The notes below the pieces were generated by a model. It did not search any database, was not told the origin of the DNA, and saw only the letters and a program-made list of their open reading frames with translations. A stretch of 64,000 bases of DNA from Yoonia sp. I 8.24. Lineage in GTDB: Bacteria; Pseudomonadota; Alphaproteobacteria; Rhodobacterales; Rhodobacteraceae. Of this stretch, positions 51,804 to 59,811 are shown piece by piece. The translations under genes were made by a program, and so were the position numbers. The stretch is from the NCBI RefSeq assembly GCF_022096995.1, contig NZ_JACXGQ010000004.1, positions 310,001 through 374,000 of the forward strand. The letters run 5' to 3'. Each line of letters starts with the position of its first letter. Position 1 is the stretch's first letter.

Positions 51804-52475
51804 ATGAGTTTAGCAGAAACGATCAACCGCCCGACGCTTCACCAAGAACTTGTGGATCGCATCCGCAACCTTGTGATTGAAGATAAATTGAAGCCGGGTG
51901 AAAAGGTGCCTGAAAAGGACCTGTGCGAAGCCTTTGGGGTCTCGCGGACCCCGTTGCGCGAAGCGCTCAAGGTGCTTGCCTCCGAAGGGTTCGTGATTTT
52001 GCAGGCCAACCGTGGTGCACGCGTCACCCACGTAACCCGCCAAGAATTAGCGGATACGTTCCCGGTCATCGCGCGGCTCGAACAATTGGCGGGGGAATTG
52101 GCCTGTGTTCAACTGTCTGATGTGGATATTGCCCAGATCGAAGACCGTCACCGCGCGATGTTGGCCGCCTATAGTGCTAACGATCGCCCCGCCTATTTCC
52201 AAGCCAATCAAAATATTCATCAGGCTTTGATACAAGGTGCGCAAAACAAAATCTTAGAAGATCATCACAAGCTCTTGGCGGCGCGCATTCAGCGCGCACG
52301 GTTCATGGTCAACCTGTCGAATGACCGTTGGGCCGCCGCCATTTCAGAGCATGAAACCATGATGACCCATCTGCGCGCGCGCGATGCCGCACAACTTGGG
52401 TTGACCATGAAGGCCCATATCGAAAACAAATTCGCGGCCTTCATGCAGGGGATCGATGCGCAAAGCGACGGCTAA
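51804..52475 (+). CDS. GntR family regulator, FCD domain
   Basis: A 223-residue regulator. The winged helix-turn-helix reads LKPGEKVPEKDLCEAFGVSR, then TPLREALKVLASEGFVILQA, followed by a FadR-type C-terminal domain with metal/effector histidines (ANQNIHQALIQGAQ; ISEHETMMTHLRARD). It lies 9 nt after the FAD/Fe-S dehydrogenase gene and is co-transcribed with it. The likely target is the 20-bp palindrome at 48832-48851, giving control of both divergent units by a hydroxyacid or keto-acid effector. Confidence 0.9.
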   Translation: MSLAETINRPTLHQELVDRIRNLVIEDKLKPGEKVPEKDLCEAFGVSRTPLREALKVLASEGFVILQANRGARVTHVTRQELADTFPVIARLEQLAGELACVQLSDVDIAQIEDRHRAMLAAYSANDRPAYFQANQNIHQALIQGAQNKILEDHHKLLAARIQRARFMVNLSNDRWAAAISEHETMMTHLRARDAAQLGLTMKAHIENKFAAFMQGIDAQSDG

Positions 52476-52505
52476 CGGTAAGACACCATCAGCCGCCATA
52501 TTTGG

Positions 52506-53189
52506 TTAGGTGACGTTTACAGTCAGCGTACCGACGCCTTCAATCTCGGCCTCCATCACATCGCCTTTAACGACGGAGTTCACGCCAGATGGGGTGCCTG
52601 CCATGATGACATCACCTGCCTGAAGTTCAAAATACTCCGACAGGTAAGAAATCATTTCCGGCACTTTCCAGATCATCTGGTTCAGATCGCCCTCTTGACG
52701 CAACTCACCGTTGACGCTGACCGCGATGCGGCCCTGATCGGGATGCCCTACTTCTGAAACCGGGAGGACGGGACCAACCGGGCCAGAGCGTTCAAACGCT
52801 TTGCCGATTTCCCAAGGGCGGCCCATTTTTTTCATTTCGCCTTGCAGGTCGCGGCGGGTCATATCAAGCGAAACGCCATATCCCCAGACGTGATCCAGCG
52901 CGTCTTCCAACGCGATGTTGGTGCCACCTGATTTCAAACAGACCAGCAATTCCACCTCGTGATGCACATCAGAGGTATGCGGCGGGTAAGGAAAATCGCC
53001 CGAAGCATCGAGGTTATTGGGGTTCTTTTGAAAGAAAAACGGCGGCTCACGGTCCGGGTCGTGACCCATTTCAACGGCATGGGCTGCAAAGTTGCGGCCG
53101 ATGCAATAGACACGACGGACTGGAAAGGCATCGCCTGTGCTGGTTGGAATTGTGTGCGTTTGCGGTGTTGGAATAACATGATTGGACAT
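52506..53189 (-). CDS. fumarylacetoacetate hydrolase family protein (fumarylpyruvate hydrolase-like)
   Basis: A 227-residue FAH-fold enzyme. RVYCIGRNFAAHAVEMGHDP, FFFQKNPNNL, SDVHHEVELLVCLKSGG (metal glutamates), GYGVSLDMTRRDLQGEMKKM and VIMAGTPSGVNSV match the fumarylpyruvate hydrolase branch, which cleaves C-C bonds in gentisate-type pathways. No gentisate dioxygenase is nearby, so another acylpyruvate-like substrate is possible. Its upstream region contains GntR-type half-sites shared with the gene at 53368-54048. Confidence 0.87.
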   Translation of the reverse strand: MSNHVIPTPQTHTIPTSTGDAFPVRRVYCIGRNFAAHAVEMGHDPDREPPFFFQKNPNNLDASGDFPYPPHTSDVHHEVELLVCLKSGGTNIALEDALDHVWGYGVSLDMTRRDLQGEMKKMGRPWEIGKAFERSGPVGPVLPVSEVGHPDQGRIAVSVNGELRQEGDLNQMIWKVPEMISYLSEYFELQAGDVIMAGTPSGVNSVVKGDVMEAEIEGVGTLTVNVT

Positions 53190-53200
53190 TTATCTGCTCT

Positions 53201-53301
53201 CAATTGGTTGACGACCGATTGCTAAAATTATTCGGGCCTTCAGCGATATTGGCAAGGGGTCCGGCCCGATATCGGGCCAACCATTTGCACAATTGGTTGA
53301 C
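53201..53301. promoter_or_regulatory. direct repeats and palindrome upstream of FAH-family gene
   Basis: CAATTGGTTGAC occurs twice, at 53201-53212 and 53290-53301, on either side of a perfect 16-bp palindrome GGCCCGATATCGGGCC (53263-53278). The repeats carry the ATTGGT half-site that also forms the inverted repeat before the neighbouring GntR gene, so they are likely its operators. The GC-rich palindrome could be a second operator or the terminator of the upstream gntR transcript. Confidence 0.55.
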
Positions 53302-53367
53302 TTTTCGCGCATTCACCCAACCTCCAGACAACCGAAAACAACAACCTTCGCGGCGTCAAAATAGCGC

Positions 53368-54048
53368 CTAGGTCCCTGCTTTTCCGGGGCCATTAATCAG
53401 GCGCGCATGCACTGTATTCAAATGGTTAGTCATTACAGAGGCGGCCCGATCACCGTCACCGTTTATGATACCTTCTACAATCGCAGCGTGTTCATAAAAG
53501 CTAACGTAATCGGCTGGCGGACGGTCACTGGTACGCGGCTGCGCCCATACAACCGATCGACGCAGTGAGTTCAGCGTTTCAAAAAAATAGAGAAAAAGAT
53601 GGTTCCGCGTGGCCCGCGCAATCGCGTGGTGCAGGTTGTTGTCCCATGCCTCGTAATTGCGCCAATCCTCAGAAGTACAGCATTTATCGTGGCATAATCT
53701 CATTTTCTCGTGGTCGGATTTTGTTGCAGTCCGCGCAGCCAGACGGCACAGCTCTGGCTCAATCGCGAGACGCACCGACATCACCTGTTCGGGCTTAATC
53801 TGATCGCGCAGATAGGTCACATCCTGAAGGTTGAGCACGGGCCGCGTTCCGACAAATGTGCCGCGTCCAACATGTCGCCAAATCCGGCCTTGCGCCTCAA
53901 GTTCGGACAGTGCGCGACGCAGTTGGTTGCGCGTTGTTCCAAACTTTTCGCACAGCTCGCGCTCCGGCGGAAACCGGTCATTATGGCGATAACCCGCGTT
54001 GTCTATCAGGTCACGCAATTGCGCGACTAAATTATCGATATTTGTCAT
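53368..54048 (-). CDS. GntR family regulator, FCD domain
   Basis: A 226-residue regulator. The DNA-binding part is YRHNDRFPPERELCEKFGTT, then RNQLRRALSELEAQGRIWRH, followed by an FCD effector domain with NNLHHAIARATRNHLFLYFF and HAAIVEGIINGDGDRAAS. I chose ATG 54046-54048, with GGAAG directly upstream and an ATTGGT inverted repeat 8 nt upstream; an in-frame extension of 22 residues 5' is unlikely. Two FAH-family genes flank it, and its target sites appear upstream of itself and of the minus-strand FAH gene. Confidence 0.88.
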   Translation of the reverse strand: MTNIDNLVAQLRDLIDNAGYRHNDRFPPERELCEKFGTTRNQLRRALSELEAQGRIWRHVGRGTFVGTRPVLNLQDVTYLRDQIKPEQVMSVRLAIEPELCRLAARTATKSDHEKMRLCHDKCCTSEDWRNYEAWDNNLHHAIARATRNHLFLYFFETLNSLRRSVVWAQPRTSDRPPADYVSFYEHAAIVEGIINGDGDRAASVMTNHLNTVHARLINGPGKAGT

Positions 54049-54055
54049 ACTTCCG

Positions 54056-54073
54056 ACCAATTGTGTGATTGGT
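54056..54073. promoter_or_regulatory. GntR-type inverted repeat before gntR
   Basis: ACCAAT (54056-54061) and ATTGGT (54068-54073) are perfect inverted arms with a 6-nt spacer, directly upstream of the gntR start. The same half-site occurs in the CAATTGGTTGAC repeats upstream of the FAH-family gene at 53201-53301. Autoregulation is the likely meaning. Confidence 0.65.
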
Positions 54074-54187
54074 TGCTTGCTTATTAACCCAGCGCGGCGA
54101 ACAGTTCTACTCAAATATGACGTCGCGGATCACCCAATGGTCAACCTCTGCTGGTGCCGCGCATACAAATGAAATGGGAGAACAGCG

Positions 54188-55114
54188 GTGCGACTGGCAA
54201 CAATATCTGTAAATAACATGGCCGTTTGTGTTGCAATCTTGAAGAACGGCCAAAGGCTGGACATCGCAAAGGCAACGCAAAAGCTGATCAATGGTAGCAG
54301 CGGTTCATTGGACGGGACAACCATGTTGTCGGTCATCGAATCAGGCCCCGAGGGCATAGAGACGTTAGGCCAACTGGTCGCCCAGGCCGAAGCTGGCGGG
54401 TTTGAAGATGCATTGGCACCAGAAGATGCGCCCTTGCTTGCCCCCATCCCAGTCATACGCAAAAATGTGCTGTGCGTGGGACGCAACTATGCCGAACATA
54501 TCGCCGAAGGGGACCGTGCCCAAAAGCAAGATGTCGGCGTGACCGAATACCCGGTGTTCTTTACGAAGCCGCCAACAACGATCACCCCGCCCGATGGTGT
54601 AGTGCCGATCTTTCCGACCGTTTCAACGCAGGTTGACTACGAGGTCGAACTGGCCGTCATCATCGGTAAGCCCGGGCGCAACATCGCCAAGAACGACGCC
54701 TATGACCATGTTTTTGGCTATAGCATCATGAATGACATTTCAGTCCGCGATGTGCAGCGTCGCCATGGCGGTCAGAACTTCAAAGGGAAGGCGTTCGATG
54801 GATCTTGCCCGTTTGGCCCGTCCATTCTGACAGCCGATGAAATCGCTGACCCGCATAACTTGCCGCTTAGCTTGACGGTGAACGGTGAAACGCGCCAGAA
54901 TGGTAATACCGCAGATATGATTTTCGATATCCCCACGCTCATCGCTTCGCTTTCAGAGGGTATGACGCTTGAGCCGGGCGATATCATCGCAACTGGGACG
55001 CCATCTGGCGTCGGCTATGCCATGGATCCCCCCAATTTCCTAAAGGATGGGGATACGGTGGTCTGTCATGTTTCCCGAATTGGAACGCTCACGAACACAA
55101 TGAGGGAAGTATAG
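54188..55114 (+). CDS. fumarylacetoacetate hydrolase family protein
   Basis: A 308-residue FAH-family enzyme with the N-terminal FAA extension (about 80 residues) and the catalytic core: KNVLCVGRNYAEHIAEGDRA, FTKPPTTITPPDGVVPIFPT, VDYEVELAVIIGKPGRNIAK, and IIATGTPSGVGYAM. Starts at GTG 54188 with GGGAGA upstream. It is the first gene of an operon with a TauABC-type transporter, Ldh-family dehydrogenase and TauE exporter. Hydrolysis of a beta-diketo acid or hydration/decarboxylation of a related acid is the family range; the precise reaction is open. Confidence 0.88.
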   Translation: MRLATISVNNMAVCVAILKNGQRLDIAKATQKLINGSSGSLDGTTMLSVIESGPEGIETLGQLVAQAEAGGFEDALAPEDAPLLAPIPVIRKNVLCVGRNYAEHIAEGDRAQKQDVGVTEYPVFFTKPPTTITPPDGVVPIFPTVSTQVDYEVELAVIIGKPGRNIAKNDAYDHVFGYSIMNDISVRDVQRRHGGQNFKGKAFDGSCPFGPSILTADEIADPHNLPLSLTVNGETRQNGNTADMIFDIPTLIASLSEGMTLEPGDIIATGTPSGVGYAMDPPNFLKDGDTVVCHVSRIGTLTNTMREV

Positions 55115-55138
55115 AAATTTCGCAGGGAACTGCGGAGT

Positions 55139-55155
55139 GGGCAAACTATTTGCCC
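55139..55155 (+). other. stem-loop before substrate-binding-protein gene
   Basis: GGGCAAA pairs perfectly with TTTGCCC around a CTA loop, between the FAH-family stop and the ribosome-binding site of the binding-protein gene. A smaller CGCAG/CTGCG hairpin precedes it. They may cap the 5' end of the transporter message after processing. Confidence 0.5.
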
Positions 55156-55177
55156 GAAAATGGGAGGAGAAACCAAA

Positions 55178-56206
55178 ATGATCAACAGAAGAACATTCAC
55201 AGCTTCGCTACTATCCGCTGTACCCGTCGCAGGTGCTTTGGGAAGCCCTGCGTTTGCGCAGTCGCTACGCGATATCACTTTCGTTCAGCCAAGCCCGTCT
55301 GCGATTAACTCGTTTCCGGTCTTCGTTGCGATTGGCGAAGGCTACTTTGCCGAAGAAGGTCTGAACGTGACCGTCGAAGCGATCAATGGGTCAGGCGCGG
55401 TGCTTCAGGCGCTTTCCGCTGGCCAAGCGCACTTTGGCCGCCCCGGCCCCGGCCCGCTAATCGCTGCGCGTTCGCGCGGAGTTGAGGCAGTGCACATTTA
55501 CAATGTCGCAGCGCGCAGTAACTTTGGCATCGCAGTCCAAGAAGGATCCGATATCCAGAACGTTGAAGAATTGCGTGGCAAGGTTATCGGCACAGGTACC
55601 GCAGATGGTGCCGAAGTGGGCTTTGCCCGTAATGTCATGACCAGCGTTGGCATGGTCGAAGGCGAGGATTTTGAATTTCTCACCGTTGGCGATGGTGGCC
55701 CTGCAACGGCAGCGTTCTTGAATGGCGCGATTGATGCCTATTCATCATCTACTGCTGATACGGCGGTACTGAATGCGCGCGGCATGGCCGTACGCGATAT
55801 CACACCAGTCGAGTTCGGCCGTTTCTTCGGCAATGGCATTGCGACGATGGCGGATACAATCGCCAACGACCGTGAACTGGTCGAAGGCTGGAGCCGCGCA
55901 TTCGCCCGTGGTCACGCATTCGCGCTTGACGATGCTAACCGCGAAGCAGTGCTCAAGCACTTGGCTGATGGCAACCCACAAGAAGGCGAAGACAAAGAGT
56001 TCCAGTCAGCGCTGTTCGATGCTGTACGGTCTAAAACCATTCCGACAGATACCAGCAATGGTTACGGTTGGTACCCAGCAGAAGTTTGGGAAGAATGGCA
56101 AGATGCGCTTCTCGCAGGTGGTGAAATCCCAGGCCCACTTGACGATCTAAGCACCATTTGGACCAATGAGTTCGCAGCAATCGGCAACGCGGCGATCGAC
56201 GGATGA
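55178..56206 (+). CDS. NMT1/TauA-type ABC substrate-binding protein
   Basis: A 342-residue periplasmic receptor with signal peptide RRTFTASLLSAVPVAGALGS, cleaved near AFA/QS. FVQPSPSAINSFPVFVAIGE, then GYFAEEGLNVTVEAINGSGA, the LRGKVIGTGTADGA segment and AGAID-like NGAIDAYSSSTADTA are the NMT1/OMP-like (SsuA, TauA, ThiY) pattern. GGGAGGAG precedes ATG 55178. Its stop overlaps the ATPase gene by 4 nt. Relatives bind sulfonates, nitrate analogues, pyrimidine precursors or aromatic acids; nothing in the sequence selects one. Confidence 0.9.
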   Translation: MINRRTFTASLLSAVPVAGALGSPAFAQSLRDITFVQPSPSAINSFPVFVAIGEGYFAEEGLNVTVEAINGSGAVLQALSAGQAHFGRPGPGPLIAARSRGVEAVHIYNVAARSNFGIAVQEGSDIQNVEELRGKVIGTGTADGAEVGFARNVMTSVGMVEGEDFEFLTVGDGGPATAAFLNGAIDAYSSSTADTAVLNARGMAVRDITPVEFGRFFGNGIATMADTIANDRELVEGWSRAFARGHAFALDDANREAVLKHLADGNPQEGEDKEFQSALFDAVRSKTIPTDTSNGYGWYPAEVWEEWQDALLAGGEIPGPLDDLSTIWTNEFAAIGNAAIDG

Positions 56207-57009
56207 ACACAGTCGCCGTCGAAAATTCCGGCTCACCCTTGGGTGAGCCGGTCTATCAGCTTTCAAACGTCAGTAAGACCTACGCAAGAAACCTAGTGGT
56301 TGCGCTTGAAAGCGTCGACCTCACCTTAACCAAGGGCAGCTTTACCTCGGTCATCGGCTCAAGCGGATGCGGAAAATCTACACTGCTTAAAATCATGGCA
56401 GGTCTGATTCCGCCCTCAAGCGGTCGCGTCACACTGCAAGGAGAGCCGGTCAAAGGCACGCGTCGCGACATCGGGATGATGTTTCAGCAAGCAACGCTTT
56501 TCCCTTGGAAAACGGCAGTAGAAAATATCGTTCTTCCGATTGAAATCCGCGATGGGAAAGCAGCCGCAACCAAGGCGCTCGACAAAGCGCATGAGTTGTT
56601 GGAAATCGTTGGGCTAAAAGGTTTTGAAAACGTTTATCCCAACGAGCTTTCGGGCGGCATGGCACAGCGGGCATCAATTTGCCGGATGCTGATCACAGAA
56701 CCCGCCGTTCTTTTGCTGGACGAACCTTTCAGCGCGCTCGACGAATTGTCGCGCGACATGATGAATATGGAACTTCAACGGATTTGCCGCGAACAAGATG
56801 CGACCGCATTTCTGGTGACCCATTCGATTCAGGAAGCGGTGATTTTATCAGATGAAATCGTCGTGATGAAACCGCGCCCCGGTCGGGTCGCTGAAATTGT
56901 AAAAGTTGATCTACCCCGCCCGCGGACGCTCGACATGATGACGACACCGAAATTCGGAGAGATCGTCGATTATATTCGTGGGCTACTGGATAAAGGAGAA
57001 GGCATGTGA
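56203..57009 (+). CDS. SsuB/TauB-type ABC transporter ATPase
   Basis: A 268-residue ATPase subunit with Walker A GSSGCGKST, Q-loop MMFQQATLFPWKTAVENI, signature LSGGMAQRASICRML, Walker B VLLLDEPFSALD and switch histidine in LVTHSIQEAVILSDEIVVM. FPWKTAVEN and the AVILSDEI stretch are typical of the nitrate/sulfonate/taurine group. It overlaps both neighbours (4 nt with the receptor, 4 nt with the permease). It drives import of the substrate bound by the NMT1-type receptor. Confidence 0.93.
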   Translation: MNTVAVENSGSPLGEPVYQLSNVSKTYARNLVVALESVDLTLTKGSFTSVIGSSGCGKSTLLKIMAGLIPPSSGRVTLQGEPVKGTRRDIGMMFQQATLFPWKTAVENIVLPIEIRDGKAAATKALDKAHELLEIVGLKGFENVYPNELSGGMAQRASICRMLITEPAVLLLDEPFSALDELSRDMMNMELQRICREQDATAFLVTHSIQEAVILSDEIVVMKPRPGRVAEIVKVDLPRPRTLDMMTTPKFGEIVDYIRGLLDKGEGM

Positions 57010-57869
57010 GCGATGTTCAGAGCGGCGCCCCTGCGCCAACCCAAGACGCCGAAGATACGGTCTGGGTTCAAGAAGTATCGTTTATCGATTCCGTTCCGCG
57101 TTGGATCGCGATGAGTTTCGTGTTTTTCGTATTCGTCGGCACGTGGCAAATGGTGACCTACTTCGAGATGGTTTCACCGATCATTTTGCCAACACCGTGG
57201 GAAACGCTCCTCGACATGATCTTTGTTGGTAAAAACCTGCTAAGCGGCGGCTATATGCTGGTCTCGCTCTGGATCACGATCCAAGAGGTGATCCTTGGTT
57301 TCGCGCTTGCGATATTCATCGGGTTCTCCTTGGGCATTCTGGTTGGGGAAACGGCGTTCGGCGAGAAGGCCGTGATGCCTTATCTCGTGGCGATCGACAC
57401 GATGCCAAAGGTGGCCTTTGCGCCGTTGTTTGTTGCATGGCTTGGCTTTGGGATTGAATCCAAAGTTGCCTTGGCCGCCTTTATCGCGACCTTCCCAATT
57501 GTGGTTGGCACAGCGGCTGGGCTGCACGCGGCGGATGAAAACGCACGGATGCTTTTCAAAACCATGGGCGCGACACGTTTGCAAACGCTGTTTAAGATGA
57601 AGCTGCCGACAGGTCTGCCGCAAATCTTTACCGGTCTAAAAATTGGCGCTGTTGGCGTTATGGCGGGTGCAATTACCGGCGAATTCCTTGGCGGTGGTAA
57701 AGGCTTTGGCGAATTGATCCGCGTTGCGGCATCACAGTTGAACACGCCTCGGGTGTTCTCGCTGATCCTATACCTCAGCCTTGTTGGGCTTGTGGTCTAT
57801 TTGCTAGTGATGTTTGCACAACGCAAGATCGTCTTCTGGCATGAAGAAAGGGTCGGTGCCCATGACTAA
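57006..57869 (+). CDS. SsuC/TauC-type ABC transporter permease
   Basis: A 287-residue permease with six helices and the EAA-like coupling helix in ADENARMLFKTMGATRLQTL, followed by FKMKLPTGLPQIFTGLKIGA. It starts at GTG 57006 within the ATPase stop (GTGA). A basic/acidic N-terminal tail of about 30 residues (QSGAPAPTQDAEDTVWVQEV) precedes the first helix. Its end overlaps the Ldh-family dehydrogenase start by 8 nt, tying import to the oxidation step. Confidence 0.92.
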   Translation: MSDVQSGAPAPTQDAEDTVWVQEVSFIDSVPRWIAMSFVFFVFVGTWQMVTYFEMVSPIILPTPWETLLDMIFVGKNLLSGGYMLVSLWITIQEVILGFALAIFIGFSLGILVGETAFGEKAVMPYLVAIDTMPKVAFAPLFVAWLGFGIESKVALAAFIATFPIVVGTAAGLHAADENARMLFKTMGATRLQTLFKMKLPTGLPQIFTGLKIGAVGVMAGAITGEFLGGGKGFGELIRVAASQLNTPRVFSLILYLSLVGLVVYLLVMFAQRKIVFWHEERVGAHD

Positions 57870-58908
57870 ACTGGTTGCTGTCGATGCGTTGTGTGGTTTC
57901 GTGGCCAATGCTTTGGAAGCACAGGGCGTCCCCTCGGAAGATGCAGCAAGTGTTGCGGAACTTATGGTCGAGGCCGATATCTACGGCTACCGCACACATG
58001 GCGTGTTTCGGTTGCGGCAATATCTGGCGCGGTTGAACGGGGGTGGGTGCAATCCCACCCCTACCGTCTGCGTTGTACAAGAAACCGTCGCCACCGGGTT
58101 AATCGATGGCGACAACGGGCTTGGGCATCTTGCGATGTCTGCAGCCCGCGACCTTGCCATCAAGAAAGCGAACGACGTTGGGATCGGCTGGGTCGGCGTG
58201 CGCGGGGGCAACCACGCGGGGCCGCTTGCACTTTATGTCCGCCCCCAGGCAGAAAACGGTTTGCTCGGCATGGCCGCCGCCGTTGGCAGCGCAAATCATG
58301 TGCCACCCTTTGGGGGATCAGATCTTTTGATTGGTACCAATCCGATTGCCTTTTCCGCACCAGCCGAAGGGCCGGACCCATTTATCTTTGACATGGCAAC
58401 AACCGTCGCGGCGATGGGCAAAATTAAGACACTGATCCAGCAAGGTGAACCGATGCCAGAAGGTTGGATGGTCGGCAAAGACGGCCAGCCGCTCACCGAT
58501 CCGACCCGCAAGTCCGAAGGGTTTCTGTTACCGATTGGCGGACCTAAGGGGTTTGGGCTTTCAGTCGCGATTGGGATGTTGGCGGGTGTGTTGAACGGTG
58601 CGGCCTTTGGGTCAGATGTCATTGATTTCACCTCTGATACAACGTCAAAAACCAATACCGGACAGTTTGTCATGGCGCTGAATCCGGCGGCCTTCGGCTT
58701 GGGGGATGATTTTGGGCACGAAGCGGCCCGTATTTTTGCCGAAATGCGCGCGTCAGAACCTTTACCGGGGCACGACCCCGTGCGTCTGCCGGGCGACGGG
58801 AAAACCGCCGCTGCTGCCGAAGTACGTAGCACAGGGGTCACCCTAAAACCTGCATTGCGGCGCGATCTTGACTTGCTTGCAGACGAATATGGGTTCGCCG
58901 CACTTTAG
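57862..58908 (+). CDS. Ldh family (malate/L-lactate dehydrogenase-type) oxidoreductase
   Basis: A 348-residue NAD(P)-dependent dehydrogenase of the Ldh_2 family. EADIYGYRTHGVFRLRQYLA (catalytic His), VGIGWVGVRGGNHAGPLALY, ANHVPPFGGSDLLIGTNPIA and GPKGFGLSVAIGMLAGVLNG are standard motifs. Members reduce or oxidise 2-keto acids including malate, lactate, ureidoglycolate, sulfolactate and piperideine carboxylate. The chosen ATG 57862 overlaps the permease stop. With a TauC-type permease and a TauE exporter beside it, sulfolactate is one candidate. Confidence 0.9.
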   Translation: MTKLVAVDALCGFVANALEAQGVPSEDAASVAELMVEADIYGYRTHGVFRLRQYLARLNGGGCNPTPTVCVVQETVATGLIDGDNGLGHLAMSAARDLAIKKANDVGIGWVGVRGGNHAGPLALYVRPQAENGLLGMAAAVGSANHVPPFGGSDLLIGTNPIAFSAPAEGPDPFIFDMATTVAAMGKIKTLIQQGEPMPEGWMVGKDGQPLTDPTRKSEGFLLPIGGPKGFGLSVAIGMLAGVLNGAAFGSDVIDFTSDTTSKTNTGQFVMALNPAAFGLGDDFGHEAARIFAEMRASEPLPGHDPVRLPGDGKTAAAAEVRSTGVTLKPALRRDLDLLADEYGFAAL

Positions 58909-58929
58909 CCACTGGCGATCACCTGACCA

Positions 58930-58961
58930 TTCCGCATCGCGCCATAGGCCGTGATGCGGAA
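58930..58961 (+). terminator. hairpin after Ldh-family gene
   Basis: TTCCGCATC (58930-58938) pairs with GATGCGGAA (58953-58961), with GCC/GGC able to extend the loop stem, 21 nt after the dehydrogenase stop. CCTTTAGCC follows. Read-through into the TauE gene 23 nt on remains possible. Confidence 0.5.
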
Positions 58962-58983
58962 CCTTTAGCCCTCTAGGATCAAA

Positions 58984-59811
58984 ATGACTGACATAACAAC
59001 ACTACAGATCGCGCTCATCTTGGGCGGCGTCATCCTTGCCTCTATCACGGCTGGTATCTTGGCAGGCTTGCTAGGCGTCGGCGGTGGGATCGTCTTGGTC
59101 CCTGTACTCTTTTGGATTCTGTCATTTACAGATTTCCCACCTGCCCTCTCGATGCATATGGCGGTGGCGACATCGCTTGCGACGATCATCTTCACTTCTG
59201 TTTCCTCTGCGCGGGCCCACAACACGCGTGGCGCCGTTGATCGCGACCTCTTGTGGCAATGGGGGCCGGGGTTGGTTATCGGGGCTTTGGCAGGTGGATT
59301 GCTCTCGCAATTTATTGACGCCGACGGGCTGCGGCTCATTTTCGGGGGGATCGCTGTTTTGGTCTCTATCAACATGCTGCTGCCGCGCACATTGATCATT
59401 TCGCCCGCACTACCAAAGGGCTGGGTGCCGAATGGGATCATATCCTTGGTGACCGGCGTTTTCTCGGCGCTGATGGGGATTGGTGGTGGCACATTGTCCG
59501 TCCCGCTTCTTAGCGCGTTTTCAGTCGACATACGGCGCGCCGTTGGCACGGCTTCGGCCTTTGGGTTCTTGATTGCCGTGCCCGCCGGAATCGGATTTAT
59601 CATATCGGGCTGGGGTGTGCCTGACCGCCCGCCGTTTTCGCTTGGTTATATTAACTATGCGGCGGCTGCGATCATCCTGCCCTTCACTGTTGGCTTCGCG
59701 CCCTTGGGGGCCAAATTGGCGCATGCCGTCGGTACCGTCTGGATCAAGCGCGCCTTTGCCCTCTTTTTAATGATCACCGCGTTTCGGATGCTGGCATCAT
59801 TCTTTAGCTAA
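58984..59811 (+). CDS. TauE/SafE family sulfite exporter-like permease
   Basis: A 275-residue membrane protein with eight helices. The repeated signature GGVILASITAGILAGLLGVG, continued by GGIVLVPVLFWIL, and the second copy LVTGVFSALMGIGGGTLSVP mark the TauE/SafE family. AGGAT precedes ATG 58984. Characterised members export sulfite, sulfoacetate or other anions released by sulfonate degradation, though many homologues have unknown substrates. It is last in the operon and overlaps the convergent MFS gene by 8 bp. Confidence 0.88.
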   Translation: MTDITTLQIALILGGVILASITAGILAGLLGVGGGIVLVPVLFWILSFTDFPPALSMHMAVATSLATIIFTSVSSARAHNTRGAVDRDLLWQWGPGLVIGALAGGLLSQFIDADGLRLIFGGIAVLVSINMLLPRTLIISPALPKGWVPNGIISLVTGVFSALMGIGGGTLSVPLLSAFSVDIRRAVGTASAFGFLIAVPAGIGFIISGWGVPDRPPFSLGYINYAAAAIILPFTVGFAPLGAKLAHAVGTVWIKRAFALFLMITAFRMLASFFS

